Shown here one piece after another: positions 16,862-24,645 of a DNA stretch of 64,000 nucleotides. The DNA comes from Sulfurimonas sp. HSL-1716 (lineage in GTDB: Bacteria > Campylobacterota > Campylobacteria > Campylobacterales > Sulfurimonadaceae). How positions within the stretch are numbered: the first letter of the stretch is position 1; each line of letters starts with the position of its first letter. The stretch spans positions 558,001 to 622,000 of the forward strand of contig NZ_CP147918.1 in NCBI RefSeq assembly GCF_039645975.1, written 5' to 3'. A program made the translations under genes and the position numbers. Below the pieces are notes generated by a model. That model had not been told where the DNA came from. It saw only the letters and a program-made list of their open reading frames with translations, and made no database searches.

Positions 16862-17635
16862 ATGAAAAAATTGAAGATATTAATAACCAATGACGACGGA
16901 TATGAAGCAAAGGGTTTGCGCTGTTTGATCGAAGCGCTAAAAGATATAGCCGATCTCACGGTCGTGGCACCTGCGACGGAGAAATCGGCCTGCGGACATT
17001 CGCTCACTCTGACGCGTCCGCTCAGGTTTGTGAACGTCGATGACAACTTTCATAAGCTTGACGACGGTACGCCCAGCGACTGTATCTATCTGGCGCTAAA
17101 CTCACTTTTTGAAGGAACGAAACCCGATCTTGTCATAAGCGGCATCAACCGCGGTTCGAACATGGGAGAGGATATCACCTACTCGGGTACCTGTGCGGGA
17201 GCCATGGAGGCCGTACTGCATGACATTCCCGCCATCGCCATCTCTCAGGTAGTCGATTTTGCCGTTTCGAACAACGACTATACGCTTGCTTGTGAAACTA
17301 TCAGAGAACTCGTACTGAAGATAAGCAGAGGCGTGTTTCCTCTCCCTCACAGAGAGTTTTTAAACGTGAACATTCCTATGGGCGTCACGGAAGCAAAGAT
17401 GATGGTGACCTATGCCGGGTACAGATTTTATGCAAACGACGCACATCTTCACCGCAACCCAAGGGGAGAGGAGTTCTACTGGCTGGGGCTGCATCCTCTT
17501 GCTTTCAAGCCAAGAGAAAAGTATGCAGGGCTATGCGATTATGATGCCATAGAACAGGGCTATATTTCACTCACGCCCGTTCATCTGGACCTGAGTGCCT
17601 ATCACTCCATGAACAAGCTCGAGGAGTGGCTTTGA
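16862..17635 (+). CDS. surE: 5'-nucleotidase / survival protein SurE
   Basis: This 257-residue metal-dependent nucleoside monophosphatase has the metal site ITNDDGYEAKGL. The core motifs TPSDCIYLAL, SGINRGSNMGEDITYSGTCAGAMEA (metal Asn included) and the C-terminal domain ending ISLTPVHLDLSAY are also present. The length matches the family. The start ATG at 16862 is preceded by a TATAGT -10-like element. Its 3' end overlaps tcdA by TTGA, with the GAGGAG for tcdA inside surE, so the two are coupled. Confidence 0.95.
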   Translation: MKKLKILITNDDGYEAKGLRCLIEALKDIADLTVVAPATEKSACGHSLTLTRPLRFVNVDDNFHKLDDGTPSDCIYLALNSLFEGTKPDLVISGINRGSNMGEDITYSGTCAGAMEAVLHDIPAIAISQVVDFAVSNNDYTLACETIRELVLKISRGVFPLPHREFLNVNIPMGVTEAKMMVTYAGYRFYANDAHLHRNPRGEEFYWLGLHPLAFKPREKYAGLCDYDAIEQGYISLTPVHLDLSAYHSMNKLEEWL

Positions 17636-18273
17636 GATATGCCAGAAGCGAGATGCTTTTTGGAGAAGATTTTAAGAAACTCCAAGATGCAAAAATCCTT
17701 CTTCTTGGTGTCGGCGGAGTGGGGAGCGTATGTCTTGACTGCCTCGTACGTACCGGTGTAACCGACATCACCATAGTAGACTTCGACAGTTATGACGAAA
17801 CGAATCAAAACCGTCAGATGTGGTCTGAACTGCATCTGGGAGAATCGAAAGTAGAAGCGCTCAAAAAACACTATCCCAGCGTTACCGCCATACATGTAAA
17901 AGTGGACAAAGAGTGGATAGACGCTGTAGATTTTGATAAGTACGACCTGGTGCTTGATGCCATTGACGATATCCATGCAAAGCTCTATCTCGCCCAAAAA
18001 ACATACAAAAAGCTTATCTCGGCAGTGGGATCGGCAAAAAGACTCGATCCTACAAAAGTTGAGGTTTCTACCATCTGGAAAACTCACGGAGACAGGTTCG
18101 GTGCGAAGATCCGCTATGAGCTTAAAAAAAGAAAATTCTCCAAAAACTATACGGTGATCTTTTCAAGCGAACCCTCACTCATAAAAGAGAAGGGCAGTTT
18201 TATGGGAGTTACGGGAACATTCGGATTGACAATGTGTTCGCAGGCTGTCATGAGACTCACGGGGAAGAAGTGA
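17632..18273 (+). CDS. tcdA: tRNA threonylcarbamoyladenosine dehydratase (ThiF/E1-like)
   Basis: This 213-residue E1-like ATP-binding protein starts RYARSEMLFGEDFKKL. It has the nucleotide motif LLGVGGVGSVCLDCLVRTG, then VDFDSYDETNQNRQ and DAIDDIHAKLYLA. TcdA cyclises t6A37 to ct6A37 in tRNAs. The length is shorter than E. coli TcdA (about 268). The start is a TTG at 17632 with GAGGAG at 17621-17626, giving a 4-base TTGA overlap with surE; a GTG at 17626 lies within the Shine-Dalgarno itself. It overlaps the next small gene by one base. Confidence 0.85.
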   Translation: MRYARSEMLFGEDFKKLQDAKILLLGVGGVGSVCLDCLVRTGVTDITIVDFDSYDETNQNRQMWSELHLGESKVEALKKHYPSVTAIHVKVDKEWIDAVDFDKYDLVLDAIDDIHAKLYLAQKTYKKLISAVGSAKRLDPTKVEVSTIWKTHGDRFGAKIRYELKKRKFSKNYTVIFSSEPSLIKEKGSFMGVTGTFGLTMCSQAVMRLTGKK

Positions 18274-18530
18274 TGACTTTTAAAGAGATAGAACAGTTCG
18301 ATCCTATAAGTGCATGTGAAGGAGTTGCAGGGGACGGATGCGGCGGCGGACGGATCTTTTTTACGGACAAAGATTCGCTAAAGGTTTATGATCCGACTAC
18401 AAAAAAAGTTTTCACTCTTTTAGAGGATATGCAAAATCCAAAGGAACTTTCAAAAAAAGGGTGTCTTCTCTTTTTTACTTGCGAAGAGAAAAATATGACA
18501 TATGACCTTTCTAAAATGAGCCTGATCTAA
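18273..18530 (+). CDS. Small protein of unknown function coupled to tcdA
   Basis: The 85-residue product starts at ATG 18273, which shares one base with the tcdA stop (TGATG), with GGGGAAGAAG as Shine-Dalgarno. It is cysteine-containing (SACEGVAGDGCGGGRIFF, KKGCLLFFTCEEKN) with a beta-rich pattern and no signal or TM. The Cys-Gly pattern and the tRNA-modification neighbour hint at a metal- or sulfur-related role, but I do not recognise the family. An upstream in-frame ATG at 18234 lies inside tcdA and is not credible. Confidence 0.6.
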   Translation: MTFKEIEQFDPISACEGVAGDGCGGGRIFFTDKDSLKVYDPTTKKVFTLLEDMQNPKELSKKGCLLFFTCEEKNMTYDLSKMSLI

Positions 18531-18548
18531 AAGGATCAGCGGATTTTT
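18522..18548 (+). terminator. Weak hairpin terminator between convergent genes
   Basis: CTGATC and GATCAG (18522-18539) form a 6-bp stem with a 6-base loop, followed by five T's at 18544-18548. It covers the 5-base gap between the small tcdA-linked gene and the convergent exported protein, with its stem inside both 3' ends. Confidence 0.4.
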
Positions 18549-18982
18549 AGACAATCCTCTTTCTCTATCGTATAGTCGAACAACGGTCTTGAAGAGAGAT
18601 CCACGTAATGCTGTTCTATGATGACGTCTTTTTTCGTTATGATATAGTTCGTATAGGGATTGTTGCAGGCGATCTGGCAGTCGTATTTAAACATCAGTTT
18701 GTTGAACGTCTTTTCGTTCTTTTTCCATTGACCTTTAAACATCGGGTCGTTTACGCTCACCATCTTCTCTACAACGATATGGTTTTCGATCGCGAACGCT
18801 CTTGTCATCTTTGTTACCCTGTCTATCTGTATGGGTGCACTTTTTGCCATCTGAGTGGCTACTTCGTAAGCGATTTCCTTTGAAGACATCTTGTCAAATA
18901 CGCTCATATCCAGAGGTTTGTTGTGCATTCCTGCATATAAAAAACTCGCCGTAAATATCAGAAAAAAAAGAAACTTTTTCAT
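18536..18982 (-). CDS. Small exported protein of unknown function
   Basis: The 148-residue protein has a clear signal peptide, MKKFLFFLIFTASFLYAG, with cleavage near A17. The mature part carries two near cysteines (YDCQIACNNPYTNY), likely a periplasmic disulfide, and a charged tail ending EKEDCLKIR. The start at ATG 18982 was chosen because it begins the signal peptide and has GAAGT upstream; a longer frame adds an unlikely charged leader. I do not recognise the family. Confidence 0.65.
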   Translation of the reverse strand: MKKFLFFLIFTASFLYAGMHNKPLDMSVFDKMSSKEIAYEVATQMAKSAPIQIDRVTKMTRAFAIENHIVVEKMVSVNDPMFKGQWKKNEKTFNKLMFKYDCQIACNNPYTNYIITKKDVIIEQHYVDLSSRPLFDYTIEKEDCLKIR

Positions 18983-19067
18983 GCGGACTTCTTTTGATTG
19001 GATTTTATTAACTGTATCAGATTTAATCTTAATTTTCAAAATTTAACAGTATTAAATATCCCGCTCT

Positions 19068-21356
19068 TTAAAAAAGTTTGTCGCAGATCCCGTTGCTTGA
19101 AGCCAGCATTAGTGAAAAGCTTTCTTTGTCTATAGGTCTGGAACAGTAATACCCTTGTAGATATTTCGATCTTTTTTCATTTGCAAAAAAGTATTGTTCG
19201 TATGTTTCGATCCCCTCGATAACGACTTCGAGGTTGAAGTTTTTGGCGATCGTTATTATCGTGCTTATAAGCTCTTTGTCGTCGACATCGTCTTGAATGT
19301 CATGCGTAAAGGATTTGTCGATCTTGAGTGTGGTAAATGGCAGCTTTTTAAGATATGAAAGAGAGGAGTAGCCCGTTCCAAAATCATCGATCGAGAGGTT
19401 TACCCCAAGCTCTCTTAAGTGCAGCATCTTATCGCGGACGGAATCTATGTCTTTTACGATAATGGATTCCGTCAGTTCCAGCTCAAGATTGTTCGCTTTT
19501 ATATCACTGCTTTTTATGATCTTTTCTATCTGCTCTAAGAAATCTTTGTTGTTAAACTGATAACTGCTTACGTTCACGGCTATTTTTCTGAATGTCGTTA
19601 TATTGGGAAACCGTTTTTGCCACTGTGTAAACTGTTCTACGGCATTTTTAAGCACCCATTCGCCGATACCAAAGATAAGTCCGCTCTCTTCGGCGATTGG
19701 GATGAACTCATCGGGAAAGATCTCTCCGAGTTTAGGGCTTTTCCATCTTAGAAGGGCTTCCGCACCGGCGATTTCGGAGGTGGCGAACTCGACTATCGGC
19801 TGATAATGTATCTCAAACTCGCCGTTTTGCGCCGCTTGACGGAGTTCGTTTTCGATCTCCAAGCGTCTTTTGACCCAGTTATCCATTTCGCTCTGATAGA
19901 ATCTGGTCGTATTTCTGCCCTCTTTTTTCGATTGGTACATCGCGATATCGGCATGTTTCAACAAGTCGTCCGCGTCTTGCGTATCATGGCTTATGAGCGT
20001 GATGCCTATGCTTGAAGAGATATTTAGGTTGTACCCTTCTACTTCAAATACCATGTTTAAAGATTCATGGATTTTTAGGGCAATATATTCAAGATGCGTC
20101 GCAGCTATCTTCTCATTGTTTGAGAGATCGGGTGCCAGAATGACGAATTCGTCACCGCCTATGCGGGCGACGACATCTTCGGCCCTTACGGCATCGAGAA
20201 GTCTTTTTGCGGTTTGTTTAAGAAGTTCGTCTCCTATGTTGTGTCCTAAAGAATCGTTTATGTTTTTAAAGTGGTCGAGATCCAAGAAGATGATCCCAAA
20301 TATCCGGCCGTGTCTTTTAAATCTCAATATCTCTTTGTTTATATCTTTTAGGAGGTTCATCCTGTTTGGTATGTCGGTGAGAGTATCGTAGTTCGCCTGA
20401 TGTTCTATATGCTGTTGTGCAAGTACTCTTTGCGTTATGTCCGAGACGATCCCGATTGCGCCGATGATCTCTCCGGATATATCTCTTAAAGGAGAAGTCG
20501 TCATATTGATCCAGATCTCTTTTTTTGCAAACAGGGTTTTGTATTCACCTTCGTAAAATCCCTGTATACCCTCAAGGGCAGCCTGCAGTGTCGGAAGTAT
20601 CCTTTTATCTTTGATTGTATTGAGATCTAGTCCGGTGAGAAAATTTCGCGGTGCTTCAAGAAAATAGACAAACTCCTGGTTTACCTCTTTGATAATAAAG
20701 TTATTGTCATAGAAGAAGATGCCGATAGGCACGCCTTTAAAGATCGTCTCGAATTTCTGTTCGGATCTTGAGAGCTCATCTAGTTTGATCTGGTACAAAA
20801 GCTGCGATTTTATGGAATCGACATAGTTTTTATTGAATATTTTTGAGATATATAACAATAAAAGCAGGTAAAGCGAAATGATCGCGGCCAGCTCGTAATG
20901 GATAGATGTTCCTTGCAAAATGAACTGCAGGATAAGCGGAACGAGTATGATAGTTAAAAATATTCGAAGTTCTCGCAGCAGAGGGAGCAGGCTGCTCATA
21001 GCTCCCGAACTCAGACCGGCGATAAAAATAGCCGTTATAGTCTGGTATGTAAAATCACCGCTTATAAAGAACATGCACGGAGTCACGGCCCAGGTAAGCG
21101 CGGAGAGAATGACTCCCGCCAAAAATATCCGTCTCCATTTTTCGGTGCTGAAATGCTCTTTCTCTTTTTCAAATCTTTTTAAAGAGATAAAACGCCAAAG
21201 AGATACCAAGATCAGGGCGATGTCCCAGAAAATTAAATATTTGATATTAACGATTTTATAAAAAATCAGATTAAAAATAATTGCACTGGCTGCAACTCCG
21301 ATCAATGATATTTTTAAGTTTGTATAAGCTTCTTTTACTAATCTTTTTATATGCAA
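19068..21356 (-). CDS. Membrane PAS-GGDEF-EAL c-di-GMP protein
   Basis: The 762-residue protein has about six hydrophobic helices in residues 15-190, a membrane-embedded sensor. A PAS domain follows (about 197-305, FETIFKGVPIGIFFYDNNF). The GGDEF domain is intact (ARIGGDEFVILA), with an RxxD inhibitory site (RAED) exactly five residues ahead. The EAL domain has AEALLRWKSP, LDFGTGYSS-type DDFGTGYSSLSYLKKLP and VIEGIETYEQY. Both synthesis and hydrolysis are therefore possible. The frame opens with a TTG (21356) without a good Shine-Dalgarno; the start is uncertain. It diverges from greA. Confidence 0.88.
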   Translation of the reverse strand: MHIKRLVKEAYTNLKISLIGVAASAIIFNLIFYKIVNIKYLIFWDIALILVSLWRFISLKRFEKEKEHFSTEKWRRIFLAGVILSALTWAVTPCMFFISGDFTYQTITAIFIAGLSSGAMSSLLPLLRELRIFLTIILVPLILQFILQGTSIHYELAAIISLYLLLLLYISKIFNKNYVDSIKSQLLYQIKLDELSRSEQKFETIFKGVPIGIFFYDNNFIIKEVNQEFVYFLEAPRNFLTGLDLNTIKDKRILPTLQAALEGIQGFYEGEYKTLFAKKEIWINMTTSPLRDISGEIIGAIGIVSDITQRVLAQQHIEHQANYDTLTDIPNRMNLLKDINKEILRFKRHGRIFGIIFLDLDHFKNINDSLGHNIGDELLKQTAKRLLDAVRAEDVVARIGGDEFVILAPDLSNNEKIAATHLEYIALKIHESLNMVFEVEGYNLNISSSIGITLISHDTQDADDLLKHADIAMYQSKKEGRNTTRFYQSEMDNWVKRRLEIENELRQAAQNGEFEIHYQPIVEFATSEIAGAEALLRWKSPKLGEIFPDEFIPIAEESGLIFGIGEWVLKNAVEQFTQWQKRFPNITTFRKIAVNVSSYQFNNKDFLEQIEKIIKSSDIKANNLELELTESIIVKDIDSVRDKMLHLRELGVNLSIDDFGTGYSSLSYLKKLPFTTLKIDKSFTHDIQDDVDDKELISTIITIAKNFNLEVVIEGIETYEQYFFANEKRSKYLQGYYCSRPIDKESFSLMLASSNGICDKLF

Positions 21357-21394
21357 TTATTAAGGTCTTTCTCGAAAATAAAAAATTTTTATGT

Positions 21395-21433
21395 GATTAT
21401 ATCAAAACTTTATTTTGATTTTTTGATATAATC
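21395..21433. promoter_or_regulatory. Mirror-image divergent promoters for greA and the GGDEF-EAL gene
   Basis: GATTATATCA (21395-21404) and TGATATAATC (21424-21433) form a perfect 10-base inverted repeat 19 bases apart. Each arm holds a TATAAT pointing outwards: 21427-21432 toward greA, and 21397-21402 on the minus strand. The symmetric arms could also be an operator. Confidence 0.55.
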
Positions 21434-21469
21434 GTATCAATAAATTCTAATGTTGCCAAAAGAGAAACT

Positions 21470-21967
21470 ATGCAGATACAAGAACCCATGACAAAATTCG
21501 GATACCAAAAACTTCAAGCCGAGATCAATCAGCTGAAACTGGTTGAACGCCCGCAGACAGTAAAAGATATAGAAGAGGCTTTGGAGCATGGTGATCTAAA
21601 GGAGAACGCAGAATACCATGCTGCCAAAGAGAAACAAAGACTCATAGATACAAGACTCATCGAACTGGCCGAACTGGTTACCAATGCCCAGATAGTCGAT
21701 CCCGGCGAGCTTGAACATACAAGAGTCAGTTTCGGTTCTACGGTCACTCTTAGCGATATGAACAGCGGTGAAGAGGTGACGTATACCATAGTAGGCGGAT
21801 GCGAGAGCAATCCCGATATCGGTCTTATCTCGTTTAACTCTCCTTTGGCAAAACAGCTTCTCGGACGCGAAGAGGGAGACGACGTGAAGGTGAAACTTCC
21901 AAGCGGTGTTAAAGAGTTCGAGATCGAAGAGATAAAATATCAGGAGATAGTATTTGAATGTCACTAA
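21470..21967 (+). CDS. greA: Transcription elongation factor GreA
   Basis: This 165-residue factor stimulates transcript cleavage by backtracked RNA polymerase. The N-terminal coiled coil includes the tip acidic motif EEALEHGDLKENAEYHAAKE, whose D and E residues act at the polymerase active site. The C-terminal FKBP-like globule starts VSFGSTVTL and includes SPLAKQLLGREEGDDVKVKLP. The start ATG 21470 has AGAGAAAC upstream. A second in-frame ATG lies six codons later. It overlaps argC by 14 bases. Confidence 0.95.
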   Translation: MQIQEPMTKFGYQKLQAEINQLKLVERPQTVKDIEEALEHGDLKENAEYHAAKEKQRLIDTRLIELAELVTNAQIVDPGELEHTRVSFGSTVTLSDMNSGEEVTYTIVGGCESNPDIGLISFNSPLAKQLLGREEGDDVKVKLPSGVKEFEIEEIKYQEIVFECH

Positions 21968-22958
21968 TGTAGCGATCATAGGAGCCAGCGGATATACGGG
22001 TCTAGAGCTTTTAAAGATGCTTATAAATCATCCCTATTTTAATATCGCCTATGTCGCCAACAGCGAAGGAAATATGAGCTTAAAAGAGCTTCATCCTTCG
22101 TTAGAAGGCGTCTTTGAATGCGATGTCCAAAAAGCGGATATCGATGAGGTTGCAAAGATCTGTGAACTCGTATTTTTGGCGCTTCCCCACAAAGCGGCGA
22201 TGGCGTATGTCAAACCGTTGCTGCAAAAAGGTCTCAAGGTCGTGGATCTTTCGGCTGATTACAGACTTGAGAAAGGGACCTATGAAAAGCATTACTGCCA
22301 ACATACGGACCAAGAGAACCTGACGCATGCCGTCTACGGTCTTCCCGAGTTGTTCCGCCAGGAGATAAAAAAAGCAAAACTCATAGCAAATCCGGGATGT
22401 TATCCGACAAGCGTGATACTCGGTGCACTGCCGTTTATGCAGTACAAAAAAGCTGCGACTCCTTTCATCGTCGATGCAAAAAGCGGCGTGAGCGGAGCGG
22501 GTAAAAAACTAAGCGACGTCACGCACTTTGTAAACGTAAACGACAATTTTTTTGCGTACAACCCTTTAGAGCATCGCCATGCTCCCGAGATCGCGGAAAA
22601 ACTGAACATCGATTTTTCGGATGTAAGTTTCGTGCCTCATCTGGTTCCTGCGACACGCGGAATGATATCGTCTGTGTATATGCAGGTAAGCGGTGATTTC
22701 GATCCTATAGAGATTTTAAAAGAGTACTACAAAGATGAAAAGTTCGTCCGCGTGAGAGAAAATCCCGTTGATATGAAAAGCGTTGCGGGAACGCATTTTT
22801 GCGATATTTTTGCCAAAAGAAACGGCGATACTCTGTTTATTTCCTCTGCGATCGACAACCTGTTAAAAGGTGCATCTTCGGCAGCCGTTGCAAATGCAAA
22901 TCTTATGATGGGGTATGACGAGCATATATCTCTGCCGAATATAGCGTATGTCCCATAG
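21954..22958 (+). CDS. argC: N-acetyl-gamma-glutamyl-phosphate reductase
   Basis: This 334-residue NADP-dependent enzyme is the third step of arginine biosynthesis. It shows the Rossmann motif VAIIGASGYTGLELLKML, the active-site Cys in IANPGCYPTS, and the GVSGAGKKLSD and HRHAPEI segments. The start is TTG 21954 inside the end of greA, with AGGAG at 21942-21946 at proper spacing. It overlaps the lpxH-like gene by 11 bases. The greA-argC-lpxH-cheV run is closely packed, so cotranscription is likely. Confidence 0.94.
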   Translation: MNVTNVAIIGASGYTGLELLKMLINHPYFNIAYVANSEGNMSLKELHPSLEGVFECDVQKADIDEVAKICELVFLALPHKAAMAYVKPLLQKGLKVVDLSADYRLEKGTYEKHYCQHTDQENLTHAVYGLPELFRQEIKKAKLIANPGCYPTSVILGALPFMQYKKAATPFIVDAKSGVSGAGKKLSDVTHFVNVNDNFFAYNPLEHRHAPEIAEKLNIDFSDVSFVPHLVPATRGMISSVYMQVSGDFDPIEILKEYYKDEKFVRVRENPVDMKSVAGTHFCDIFAKRNGDTLFISSAIDNLLKGASSAAVANANLMMGYDEHISLPNIAYVP

Positions 22959-23703
22959 TTTTGAACTCAAAAAGGGAGCATTCATCATTTCGGATGCTCA
23001 CTACTCTTCGCATCACCGTCCCGAACTCAAATCACTTTTTGAAGATATTTTCTCAGGCAGGTTGAACCCGTCTCAGCTTATCTTGATGGGGGATATCTTC
23101 GATGCACTTTTTGCTCCCATCCCTTACACCGTACATGAAAATCGGGATATGATCGGCCTTTTAAACGGAATCTCAAAAAAGATCGAAATCGTCTATCTGG
23201 AAGGAAATCATGATTTTTGCCTGAAGGGGATCTTTGAAAACATCAAGATATACCCTCTAAAATCCCAGCCCGTCTCTTGCAGATATGAGAATAAAACAGT
23301 TCTTCTTGCCCATGGCGATCTTGGTGAAGGGATTTTGTACAAAATATACACGTCACTGATCAGAAGCCCTTTTGTTCTTTATCTCTTAAAATATATAGAT
23401 ATTCTAGGAAATCATTTTATACTTAAAAATCTTGACCGATACCTGCAAAAAAAAGAGGATTGTAATGATTTTGAAGCTTTTCAGGAGTATATTACGGCAC
23501 GTATCGGTAAAAGATTTACAGGCAGATGCGACTACTTTATCGAGGGTCATTTTCATCAAAACAGAAGCTTTGAGATCGATGATTTCGTCTATATCAATTT
23601 GCCTGCTTTTGCTTGTAATCAAAGATATTTTATAGTACAATCGTCTCAACAAGAACTATTATTAGAAGCGCAAACTTCTAAGGGGTTAGGTAATGAAAAA
23701 TGA
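22948..23703 (+). CDS. lpxH: UDP-2,3-diacylglucosamine diphosphatase-like metallophosphoesterase
   Basis: The 251-residue calcineurin-like phosphoesterase has the full set of metal motifs: ISDAHYSSH (D-x-H), LMGDIFDALF (GD), LEGNHDFCL (GNHD), LLAHGDLGEG, and GHFHQNR. The GDIFDALF and GNHDF context is that of LpxH, which splits UDP-2,3-diacylglucosamine in lipid A synthesis at the inner membrane. The assignment to LpxH over other phosphoesterases is likely but not certain. It overlaps argC at its 5' end and cheV by 11 bases at its 3' end. Confidence 0.75.
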   Translation: MSHSFELKKGAFIISDAHYSSHHRPELKSLFEDIFSGRLNPSQLILMGDIFDALFAPIPYTVHENRDMIGLLNGISKKIEIVYLEGNHDFCLKGIFENIKIYPLKSQPVSCRYENKTVLLAHGDLGEGILYKIYTSLIRSPFVLYLLKYIDILGNHFILKNLDRYLQKKEDCNDFEAFQEYITARIGKRFTGRCDYFIEGHFHQNRSFEIDDFVYINLPAFACNQRYFIVQSSQQELLLEAQTSKGLGNEK

Positions 23704-24634
23704 TTCATCGTTAAAAGTCGGCAGCAATGAGATGGAGCTCGTAGACTTTCGTATCTTCAAACAAGAAGACGGCGAAGTTTATGAAGGGATCTACGGTGTC
23801 AATGTCGCAAAAGTAAGAGAGATCATCAGAGTTCCCGTTTTAACGGAACTTCCCGGTGTGCCTGAATTTATCGAAGGAATATTCGATCTCAGGGGAGTGG
23901 TTATACCCGTTGTCAATCTGGCAAGATGGATGGGTGTCACCGTACCCGAAGACGCTGAAAAAAATGCACGTGTGATCATCGCAGAGTTCAATAACATCCT
24001 TATAGGTTTTATCGTGCATGAAGCAAGACGTATCCGCCGTATCAACTGGAAAGATATCGAACCTGCGGCGTTTATATCGAACTCTGATGGTATCGACGGA
24101 AGTAAGATAACGGGTGTAACGCGCATAGAAGACGATGCCGTTCTTTTGATACTTGATTTGGAAACGGTCGTACAGGATCTGGGGCTTTACAAACCTAATG
24201 TAGGAGACATTCCAAAAGAGATCGACAGTTTCAGCGGACTTGTTTTGCTGCTTGACGACAGTTCGACGGCAAGAAAAATAGTAAAAGAAGCAGTTGAAAA
24301 GATGGGATTCGATGTTATAGAAGCCAGTGACGGACAGGACGGTCTGGAGCGGCTGGACGAACTGTATGCCATGTATGAGGATAATATTGCCAAACATCTT
24401 AAGCTGATCATTTCAGATGTCGAGATGCCTTTGATGGACGGTTTTCATTTTGCTGCAAACGTTAAAGAGGACGGCAGGTTCAAAAATATCCCTATAGTGT
24501 TTAACTCGTCTATAAGCGACCATTTTAGCGAGATACGTGGAAAAGATGCTGGTGCTGAAGCTTATTTGGTTAAGTTTGACGCTAATTTATTTTACGGTGA
24601 AGTTGCGCGCGTAGTCCGTGCGCATATGAAGTAG
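23693..24634 (+). CDS. cheV: Chemotaxis coupling protein CheV
   Basis: This 313-residue protein joins an N-terminal CheW-like domain (about 15-165, GVNVAKVREIIR, LPGVPEFIEGIFDLRG) to a C-terminal receiver domain. The receiver has LLLDDSSTARK, the phosphoacceptor Asp in LIISDVEMPLMDGF, and a conserved Lys in AYLVKFD. It links receptors to CheA and may dampen signalling as a phosphate sink. The start ATG 23693 has AAGGGGTTAGG upstream. It begins the cheV-cheA-cheW set with 11 bases before cheA, the same order as in Campylobacter. Confidence 0.93.
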   Translation: MKNDSSLKVGSNEMELVDFRIFKQEDGEVYEGIYGVNVAKVREIIRVPVLTELPGVPEFIEGIFDLRGVVIPVVNLARWMGVTVPEDAEKNARVIIAEFNNILIGFIVHEARRIRRINWKDIEPAAFISNSDGIDGSKITGVTRIEDDAVLLILDLETVVQDLGLYKPNVGDIPKEIDSFSGLVLLLDDSSTARKIVKEAVEKMGFDVIEASDGQDGLERLDELYAMYEDNIAKHLKLIISDVEMPLMDGFHFAANVKEDGRFKNIPIVFNSSISDHFSEIRGKDAGAEAYLVKFDANLFYGEVARVVRAHMK

Positions 24635-24645
24635 GAGAGTAGTTT

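Noticed and set aside
17602-18087. 161-codon minus-strand open frame over surE/tcdA
   Set aside because: Shadow of tcdA; the plus-strand frame has clear E1-like motifs and the minus frame has none.
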